From an uncultured beta proteobacterium (GTDB taxonomy: Bacteria; Pseudomonadota; Gammaproteobacteria; Burkholderiales; Rhodocyclaceae): DNA of 12,185 bases. Below, piece by piece: positions 6,967-12,185 of this stretch. The notes beneath the pieces are model-generated. The model worked only from the letters and a program-made list of their open reading frames with translations. It did no database searches and was not told the DNA's origin. Every line of letters begins with the position of its first letter. Position 1 is the stretch's first letter. The translations under genes were made by a program, and so were the position numbers. The DNA lies in contig CAIYYE010000167.1 of assembly GCA_903930395.1 (NCBI GenBank), positions 1-12,185 of the forward strand, in the 5' to 3' direction.

Positions 6967-9326
6967 GATTCGAGCTCCGCCAGGACAAGTCTCAGGGCTG
7001 CTTCGACACGTTGCCATTCAGCCCGCAAGGGATCGACATGTGTGAGCAGTTCGGTCAATTGCCCGTCCCGACCCAGCTCCTCGATTTCCCGGCAAATTTC
7101 GGCCACCCCCTTGGCGCCTACATTGAAACTGCTCGACTTGAGTGAATGGGCGACATTGGTCAGCCGACCGACATCGCCATCGGCCAGTCCCTGCTCGAAG
7201 CACTGCCATTCACCTTCCGCACCCTCGAGGTAGGCCTCCAGTATCCGACGGACCAGGGCATCAGGGGCATCCGGTGCCAAGGAGCGGATCTGCTCCAGGG
7301 CGGCCGGATCGAGGACCCCGGCAGTCTGGCCCAACCCAGGCACCGGTGTTTCGTGCTCGGGCCGGGACAATGCCTCAGCGGCGGGCAACCAGCGCGTCAG
7401 CACCGCCCACAACTCGGTGCCGCTGTAGGGTTTGGGCAGATAATCGTCCATTCCGGCAGCGACACAGCGCTCGCGCACACCCGTCATGACGTTGGCGGTC
7501 AGCGCAATGACCGGCAGACGCCGGCCACTCGCTGCCTCGCGCTGGCGCAGCGTCTCACAGGCGGCAAAACCATCGAGTCGTGGCATCTGGCAATCCATGA
7601 GCACCAGATCGACCGGCTCGGTCGCCAGTATCTCGAGCACTTGCTCACCGTCGCCAGCCGTCACGACAGCCAGCCCGAATCTTTCGAGCTGGGCGCGCGC
7701 CAGGATCAGATTACTTTCGTTGTCCTCGGCCAGCAACACCCGCCCCCTCAGGGTCCGGCCGGCAAGCGCAGGCGAAGACTCGGGCGCTTCCGGCGGGCTG
7801 CTCACCGCTTTCACCGCCACATCCTCGGGCAATTGGCCGCGCGGCAGAGAAAGCCTGACGGAAAACCTGGCGCCCTTGCCCGTCTGGCTATCAACGCTGA
7901 TCTGTCCGCCCATCATCTCGACCAGGCGCTGGCAAATCGCCAGGCCCAGGCCCGTGCCGCCAAATTGCCGCGAAGTCGAACCATCGGCCTGGGCAAAGTG
8001 CTCGAAAATGCGCCGCTGAGCCTCCAGGGGAATGCCGATCCCGGTATCGCTCACGGACAACTCGAAGCTGAGCCCATTTTCACCATTTTCGATGAGCTGC
8101 AGGCGCAGGAGTATTTCGCCGCGGGCCGTGAATTTGACGGCATTGCCGAGCAGATTCACGACAATCTGCCGCAGACGCAGGGCGTCGCCACGCACTACCA
8201 GCGTTTCATCCGGCGGCAGGTCGGCCAGCAGATCCAGCCCCTTCCGACTGGCCTGCTGGGCAAATAGCTCGAGAGACTCGGCAAGCAAACGACGCAGATC
8301 GAAATCGACCGTATCGAGCTCCAGCTTGCCCGACTCAATTTTCGAAAAATCGAGAATGTCGTTGATGATGCCGAGCAGGTGTTTGCCCGAGCGCTCGACC
8401 GCATCGACAAATCGGCGCTGGGTCGGCGCCAGTTCGGTATTGAGCAGCAATTCGGTCATGCCCAGCACACCGTTCATCGGCGTCCGGATTTCATGGCTCA
8501 TCGTCGCCAGGAATTCGCTCTTGGCCAGGCTGCCGGCCTCGGCAGCTTCCTTGGCCAGACGCAGTTCGCGCGTCCGCTGTTCGACCAGTTGCTCCAGATT
8601 GCCCAAGTGGGTAGAGAGCCAATGGTCGCGCTCGCGTATCTGCTCAACCATCTGGTTGAAACCATTGGCCAGTTCGGCAATTTCCGTCACTTCGCTGTCG
8701 GCGGCGCGAATGTCGAGGCGGCCGACGGAGACTTCGGCCATGTGCCGGGTCAACTCCTGCAGCGGCTCGACCAGCTTCTCGACGTAGCTGGCCTGCAGAC
8801 GCAGGGCAATGGCCAGGGCGGCGGCTATTTCAAGCAGGATCAAGCCAAGATAAACGAGCAATTGCCGATAGATGGCGGCCAGATCCATCGTCAGGCGCAA
8901 CCACCCGGCAGACCGACCTGGCGTCACAGCCGGTGCGACAAAGTCGATCCGGGTCCACGAAAAATGGTGCCCCGCCACCATCTCGTCCAATGGATGCGGC
9001 GCCGGATCCTTGTCACCCAGGCGATCGAAGGCAACGACAGCCACCCCTTCCGGCCCGAACAAAGCCGCAGAATGCAGGTTCGGCATGCTGCGCAGAACCG
9101 CGAACCTGTCATCGAATGCATCGCTGCCGGAGGTATCCGCCACCGTCGCCAGGCTTTCCGCGAGTCGGTCGAGGCGGGCGTAGCCCTCGGCCACATGGCC
9201 CCGAATCACCATCCAGCCGGAGGTCAACAAGATCAGGACGCTGACGAAAACGATGGCTAGAAGCAGGACATAAAAATTGATGCTGGCCAGCCTGGCGCGT
9301 ATCGAAGTCGTCGGAAACGGCGTCAT
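6963..9326 (-). CDS. Membrane hybrid histidine kinase (HAMP-HisKA-HATPase-REC-Hpt)
   Basis: A 787-residue BarA-like tripartite sensor kinase. TM1 is at about 18-38 and TM2 at about 157-177. Between them is a periplasmic sensor of about 115 residues that resembles CHASE8-type sensors (my impression, not certain). HAMP spans about 178-235 and a short coiled coil 236-265. HisKA carries the phosphoacceptor His278 (MSHEIRTP). The ATPase domain has N-box Asn395, G1 DTGIGIP at 427-433 and G2 GGTGLGLA from 456. A receiver at 529-647 has Glu534-Asp535, phospho-Asp578, Thr610 and Lys632. The C-terminal Hpt has His727 (VAHSLKSSS). All relay residues are present, giving His278 to Asp578 to His727. The ATG at 9326 overlaps the Hpt gene stop (ATGA) with GGAG upstream. 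The signal sensed is unknown. Confidence 0.95.
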   Translation of the reverse strand: MTPFPTTSIRARLASINFYVLLLAIVFVSVLILLTSGWMVIRGHVAEGYARLDRLAESLATVADTSGSDAFDDRFAVLRSMPNLHSAALFGPEGVAVVAFDRLGDKDPAPHPLDEMVAGHHFSWTRIDFVAPAVTPGRSAGWLRLTMDLAAIYRQLLVYLGLILLEIAAALAIALRLQASYVEKLVEPLQELTRHMAEVSVGRLDIRAADSEVTEIAELANGFNQMVEQIRERDHWLSTHLGNLEQLVEQRTRELRLAKEAAEAGSLAKSEFLATMSHEIRTPMNGVLGMTELLLNTELAPTQRRFVDAVERSGKHLLGIINDILDFSKIESGKLELDTVDFDLRRLLAESLELFAQQASRKGLDLLADLPPDETLVVRGDALRLRQIVVNLLGNAVKFTARGEILLRLQLIENGENGLSFELSVSDTGIGIPLEAQRRIFEHFAQADGSTSRQFGGTGLGLAICQRLVEMMGGQISVDSQTGKGARFSVRLSLPRGQLPEDVAVKAVSSPPEAPESSPALAGRTLRGRVLLAEDNESNLILARAQLERFGLAVVTAGDGEQVLEILATEPVDLVLMDCQMPRLDGFAACETLRQREAASGRRLPVIALTANVMTGVRERCVAAGMDDYLPKPYSGTELWAVLTRWLPAAEALSRPEHETPVPGLGQTAGVLDPAALEQIRSLAPDAPDALVRRILEAYLEGAEGEWQCFEQGLADGDVGRLTNVAHSLKSSSFNVGAKGVAEICREIEELGRDGQLTELLTHVDPLRAEWQRVEAALRLVLAELES

Positions 9327-9706
9327 CGGGCCAGCTCCGAGCGGTTTGACTGACAGGCATCCGAGGCAGCGCCCCAAGTCCGCCGGAAAGAATCGAGCAA
9401 GTTCCGACGCAAGGCCTCGGGCACCGGCTCAGTCTTGCCGGCCAGGCGCATGAGCAGATTCTCCTCGAGCCGCGCTGCATGACCGGCCAGGCCCATTGCA
9501 CCGACATTGGCGGCAGCACTGCGCAGCGCGTGCACAATTTTCTGCTCTTTTGCATCGTCGCCGATGCAGGCCTCCCAAGCCTGCACCCAGCCGGCAAAAT
9601 GCCCGACGAAAATACCGACAGCTTGCCACCACAGGGCAGGCTCGCCGAGCATGCGCTCAACGGCTGCCGTTATGTCAAAACCATCCAGAGTTTGAGGAAC
9701 TGACAT
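9323..9706 (-). CDS. Free-standing Hpt phosphotransfer protein
   Basis: A 127-residue cytoplasmic protein with no membrane segment. The core [14 protein letters not shown] followed by an AARLEE helix matches the Hpt four-helix-bundle signature (xHxLKGxAxxxG). The phosphoacceptor is His59 counted from the ATG at 9706. The usual lysine after the histidine is replaced by Arg. It is the first gene of the relay operon, overlapping the kinase start by 4 bases. An alternative GTG start at 9745 would give 140 residues, but the best promoter candidate puts transcription start downstream of it, so 9706 is preferred. No Shine-Dalgarno is visible before either start, and the leader is very AT-rich. A role in carrying phosphate between the kinase and another regulator is inferred. 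Confidence 0.82.
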   Translation of the reverse strand: MSVPQTLDGFDITAAVERMLGEPALWWQAVGIFVGHFAGWVQAWEACIGDDAKEQKIVHALRSAAANVGAMGLAGHAARLEENLLMRLAGKTEPVPEALRRNLLDSFRRTWGAASDACQSNRSELAR

Positions 9707-9744
9707 CGAATGTCGCAATAAATAAAATAAGGCGGGAAAATTCA

Positions 9745-9773
9745 CGCATAGAAGCCGATTGTCGCCCTGTCAA
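9745..9773 (-). promoter_or_regulatory. Candidate sigma70 promoter of the Hpt-kinase-receiver operon
   Basis: On the minus strand a perfect -35 hexamer TTGACA (9773-9768) is followed after exactly 17 bases by TATGCG (9750-9745), a poor -10 (3 of 6). Transcription would begin near 9738, about 30 bases before the ATG at 9706. The strong -35 with weak -10 and the surrounding inverted repeat suggest a regulated promoter. This is a motif-based call only. Confidence 0.4.
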
Positions 9774-9780
9774 GGCGACA
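9760..9780. repeat. Perfect inverted repeat around the -35 box, candidate operator
   Basis: The arms TGTCGCC (9760-9766) and GGCGACA (9774-9780) are perfect 7-base complements separated by 7 bases, and the spacer contains the TTGACA -35 hexamer of the leftward promoter. A dimeric DNA-binding protein here would occlude the promoter. OmpR-family proteins usually prefer direct repeats, so the divergent regulator is not an obvious ligand. Confidence 0.45.
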
Positions 9781-9825
9781 CATTGTTAAAAATAGTAAAA
9801 AAAATCCTCCGTTTTACGTTCCGCA

Positions 9826-9831
9826 TACAAT
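9826..9831 (+). promoter_or_regulatory. Candidate -10 box of the OmpR-type regulator gene
   Basis: TACAAT matches the -10 consensus at 5 of 6 positions, 33 bases before the ATG at 9865. No recognisable -35 lies 15-19 bases upstream, which would fit an activator-dependent promoter. A-rich near-repeats (GTTAAAAATA then GTAAAAAAAA, 9785-9804) lie just upstream of where a -35 would be. Confidence 0.28.
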
Positions 9832-9864
9832 TCCTTCTTTATTGCTCATTCGAAACGAAAAATC

Positions 9865-10569
9865 ATGCGGCAGATTGCGCTTATCGTTGAAGACGACCCG
9901 GGGACCCGCCACGTGCTGAGCGCGACACTCGCCACGGCCGGCATCGACAGCATTTTTGCCGAAACCGGCGCCGCCATGTGGCGGCGCCTCGAAGAAAAGC
10001 CGGATGTCATCATCCTCGATTTGAGCCTGCCCGATGCCGACGGCCTTGAACTTCTGCGCCAATTGCGCCAGAACTCGGACATCCCTGTCCTTATCCATTC
10101 GACGCGCTCGGATGAGATCGAACGCATCATCGGCATCGAGATCGGGGCCGACGACTTTCTGCCCAAGCCCTGCAACATGCGCGAACTGCTGGCCCGCACC
10201 CGCGGCCTGCTGAGACGAACCCAGCGCATCACGACGACCCGCGGCGAACAGCGCCGCCTGCGTTTCGGCAACTGGACGCTGGATACCGCCTCGCGTGAGC
10301 TCAGCCTCAACGGCGCCAAGGCCACGCCGCTTGGCGTGTCGGCTTTCGCCCTGCTCGCCGCTTTCCTTGAGCACCCCTTCGAACCGCTGTCGCGCGAGCA
10401 TCTGTCACGCGTCCTGAAGCGCGAATACATTCCCTACGACCGGATCATCGATGTCCATGTCAGCCAGATCCGGCGCATTCTTGGCCTCCAGGCCGACGGC
10501 AGCAGTTTCATCAAGACCCTGCGCTCGCAGGGCTATGTCTTCATTGCCGAGGTTGAATCCTTGACTTGA
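9865..10569 (+). CDS. OmpR/PhoB-family DNA-binding response regulator
   Basis: A 234-residue transcription factor with an N-terminal receiver and a C-terminal winged helix. Receiver residues are Asp10-Asp11, phospho-Asp52 (IILDLSLPD), the switch position Ser79 (PVLIHST, where most members have Thr followed by Ala) and Lys101 (LPKPCN). The DNA-binding domain covers about 130-230: a beta-sheet opening (RFGNWTLD), the recognition-helix region IIDVHVSQIRRILG, and a wing ending TLRSQGYVF where GxGYxF is usual. It is the only plus-strand gene, divergent from the Hpt-kinase-receiver operon with about 158 bases between starts, which makes it a plausible relay output and autoregulator (inferred). No Shine-Dalgarno precedes the ATG, so translation may be weak or unusual. 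A strong terminator follows 18 bases after the stop. Confidence 0.94.
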   Translation: MRQIALIVEDDPGTRHVLSATLATAGIDSIFAETGAAMWRRLEEKPDVIILDLSLPDADGLELLRQLRQNSDIPVLIHSTRSDEIERIIGIEIGADDFLPKPCNMRELLARTRGLLRRTQRITTTRGEQRRLRFGNWTLDTASRELSLNGAKATPLGVSAFALLAAFLEHPFEPLSREHLSRVLKREYIPYDRIIDVHVSQIRRILGLQADGSSFIKTLRSQGYVFIAEVESLT

Positions 10570-10587
10570 TCTGCTCCGCCATAGCGC

Positions 10588-10621
10588 CAAAGGCCATGCA
10601 GTTGCATGGCCTTTGTTTTTT
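10588..10621 (+). terminator. Intrinsic terminator of the OmpR-type regulator
   Basis: The arms CAAAGGCCATGCA (10588-10600) and TGCATGGCCTTTG (10603-10615) are perfect 13-base complements and are followed by six Ts (10616-10621). This is a textbook rho-independent terminator for the plus strand. On the minus strand only a run of three Ts follows, so termination of the converging TolC gene here would be weaker. Confidence 0.93.
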
Positions 10622-10623
10622 AT

Positions 10624-10641
10624 CGGCCGGCGCGCCGGCCG
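10624..10641. repeat. 18-bp perfect GC-only palindrome between convergent genes
   Basis: CGGCCGGCGCGCCGGCCG is its own reverse complement. It sits 2 bases past the T-run of the regulator terminator and 16 bases beyond the TolC-gene stop. No T-tract follows on the minus strand (the next bases there are GATAAAAAA). It could still form a stable 3' hairpin on the TolC transcript. Confidence 0.55.
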
Positions 10642-10657
10642 GCTCTCTGGATCGTTC

Positions 10658-12185
10658 TTACTTGACCAGCCCCTTGCAGCCGCCGACGGTGTTACCCGAG
10701 CAGGGCACGGAGGTTTCGCGGTTGATCAGCCACTTGCCGCCCACCCTGATCATCTCCAGGGTCTTCTGCGTCGTATCGTTGTAGCCGCGTGACTGATAGA
10801 CCTGACGGAACTCGGCAAAAGCACGGTCGTTGCCATCCATGCGGACTTTCATGTCCTGGATCTCAACCTTGATGTCACCACGGGCAGCGATACGGCCACG
10901 GCGCAACTGCGCCCAGTCTTCGCGGGTCAGACCGCCATCCGGCGTAAAGGTCGGGGCATAGAAGGCACTGTAGGCAGCGTAGTCACGCGCCGACCAGGCG
11001 GCAGCCCAGGACGTGACCTGCTCACTGACGGCAGCATCCGGACCGGCCACCACTGGCGCAACCGGGACCACCGGCACAGGCGCCGTACGCGAGGCGTTGA
11101 GGGCAGCGGCCCTGGCATCGAGGGCATCGCGATCAGGCAGGCCGAGCGCGACAGGATCGTTCGGGCAAAGCTGGCTGGGATCAACATCGGCTAGCTCGCC
11201 GGATTCCGGCGTAGCGGCATCGAGACGCTGCAGGCCGAGATACTCAAGCAGGGTACCCATGCCGGCCTGGGTGCGCAGATAGGCAAGGCTCAGGTCGCTG
11301 TCGGCATTGACGTTGGCGCGGCGGGCGGCCAGCAATTCGTTTTCGGTATCGAGGAGGTCGAGCAGGCTGCGCTGGCCGATATTGAACTGGTCACGGTAGG
11401 CGTCACGGGTTTTTTCGAGGAGCGCCACCTGACGCGCCGTGAACACCGACTGTTCCTTGAGGCGCTGAACATCGTTGTAGGCAATGAGCAGGGTCTGCCG
11501 GGTGTCGCGACAGGCTTTTTCGCGCAGATCGAAGGCCAGGTTCTTTTTCTCGACGCTCTGTTTGTCGCGCGCCCGGTCGGAGCCGCCGTTGAAGAGGTTC
11601 CAGCTGACCACCAGTTCGGCCACGTTGTAGTCGCGCTGACCGGTGTCGCCAAGGTAGTTGCGGGTTTGGTCGGTGCGCGCGCGGAAATCAAGCTTGGGCG
11701 AATAGGCCGCACGGCGGGCGTTGATTTCGTACTGGCTGGCTTCGATGTTCTCGGTGGCGGCGAGCAGCGCCGGGTTTTTCCGGAGCAGGGTATCGAGCGC
11801 CGTCTTGGCCTGGCCCGGGTAGCTCTTGCCCAGCTCGCCCGGCGGCACGATGGCATCAGCCGGCTGACGACCGACAAGGCGCTGGTAGCGGGCACTGACG
11901 TCGTGCAGGTTGGCGGTTTCAGTGATCAGGTTGATCTCGGCCAGGGCCAGACGGCTGCCGGCTTGTTCGGTGTCTACGCGACGACCGACACCGCTTTTGG
12001 TCCGCCGTTCGATCTGGTCGAAGGTGGCTTTATGCTGGACATAATTGTCCTTGGCCAGGTCAACAAGCTGGCGGTAGCGCAGGACATCGAGGTAAGCGCG
12101 ACCGGCTTCGAGCGCCACCGTTTCGGAAGCATCGAGGAGTTCGTAATAGCGGACGATACGGGCCTTGTCGAGGCGACGCACTTCA
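10658..12185 (-). CDS. TolC-family outer-membrane protein fused to an NTF2-like domain, N-terminus missing
   Basis: Outer-membrane exit duct, most like the type I secretion TolC branch (AggA/LapE-like). The frame stays open to the right edge, so the 508 visible residues lack the signal peptide and part of the first repeat. The first 330 or so residues show the duplicated helix-strand pattern: VALEAGRAYLDVLRY, RTKSGVGRRVDTEQA, a second-repeat WNLFNGGSDRAR, and QFNIGQRSLLDLLDTENEL, a hallmark of the family. A Pro/Val/Ala linker (APVPVVPVAPVVAGP) leads to about 105 residues resembling the SnoaL/NTF2-like domain at the C-terminus of Cds6-type proteins (SWAAAWSARDYAAYSAFYAP, then VGGKWLINRE). The last 14 residues hold two cysteines (CSGNTVGGC). 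It converges on the OmpR-type regulator. An adjacent ABC exporter and adaptor would be expected to the right. Confidence 0.9.
   Translation of the reverse strand, partial: EVRRLDKARIVRYYELLDASETVALEAGRAYLDVLRYRQLVDLAKDNYVQHKATFDQIERRTKSGVGRRVDTEQAGSRLALAEINLITETANLHDVSARYQRLVGRQPADAIVPPGELGKSYPGQAKTALDTLLRKNPALLAATENIEASQYEINARRAAYSPKLDFRARTDQTRNYLGDTGQRDYNVAELVVSWNLFNGGSDRARDKQSVEKKNLAFDLREKACRDTRQTLLIAYNDVQRLKEQSVFTARQVALLEKTRDAYRDQFNIGQRSLLDLLDTENELLAARRANVNADSDLSLAYLRTQAGMGTLLEYLGLQRLDAATPESGELADVDPSQLCPNDPVALGLPDRDALDARAAALNASRTAPVPVVPVAPVVAGPDAAVSEQVTSWAAAWSARDYAAYSAFYAPTFTPDGGLTREDWAQLRRGRIAARGDIKVEIQDMKVRMDGNDRAFAEFRQVYQSRGYNDTTQKTLEMIRVGGKWLINRETSVPCSGNTVGGCKGLVK

Noticed and set aside
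7146..9260. Two long plus-strand frames (373 and 293 codons) opposite the histidine kinase
   Set aside because: They are antisense shadows of the kinase, with no recognisable motifs and no ribosome-binding sites.
9814..10401. 195-codon minus-strand frame over the OmpR-type regulator
   Set aside because: It overlaps a strongly supported plus-strand regulator, crosses its promoter region and shows no domain.

Overview
The window is a compact, GC-rich stretch of proteobacterial chromosome. No intergenic gap exceeds about 130 bases, and there are no tRNA or rRNA genes, insertion sequences or CRISPR arrays. The protein types (RND efflux, a small class I cytochrome c, a DUF3124 protein, hybrid sensor kinases, a TolC-type protein with an NTF2-like tail) and the composition suggest a betaproteobacterium, perhaps Rhodocyclales (Dechloromonas/Azonexus-like). 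That placement is inferred from protein resemblance only. All genes but one lie on the minus strand; the exception is an OmpR-type response regulator at 9865-10569.

Layout, left to right. (1) 1-3168: an RND efflux unit, with the periplasmic adaptor first and the inner-membrane permease 3 bases after it; the permease runs off the left edge. (2) 3256-4876: a small periplasmic cytochrome c followed by an MFS transporter. (3) 4941-6493: a secreted DUF3124 protein followed by a two-transmembrane potassium channel with RCK (TrkA-type) domains, very likely one transcript. (4) 6586-9706: a phosphorelay operon, a free-standing Hpt protein, then a membrane hybrid histidine kinase carrying its own receiver and Hpt domains, then a single-domain receiver. 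The three genes are chained by two 4-base ATGA overlaps. (5) 9707-9864: a divergent control region with a TTGACA box inside a perfect inverted repeat. (6) 9865-10621: the OmpR/PhoB-family regulator and its strong intrinsic terminator. (7) 10658-12185: a TolC-family outer-membrane protein with an NTF2-like C-terminal domain, converging on the regulator and cut at its 5' end by the right edge.

How the parts may work together. Regions 4-6 look like one signalling locus. The kinase can run a complete His278-Asp578-His727 relay, and the free Hpt, the free receiver and the divergent DNA-binding regulator are candidate partners. The TolC-like protein probably belongs to a type I secretion locus continuing to the right; a link to the regulator is only positional. 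The DUF3124/potassium-channel pair is the most interesting association involving a protein of unknown function. I found no clearly new multi-gene system. The best leads are the layered phosphorelay with its divergent operator-like region, the DUF3124-RCK channel pair and the TolC-NTF2 fusion.
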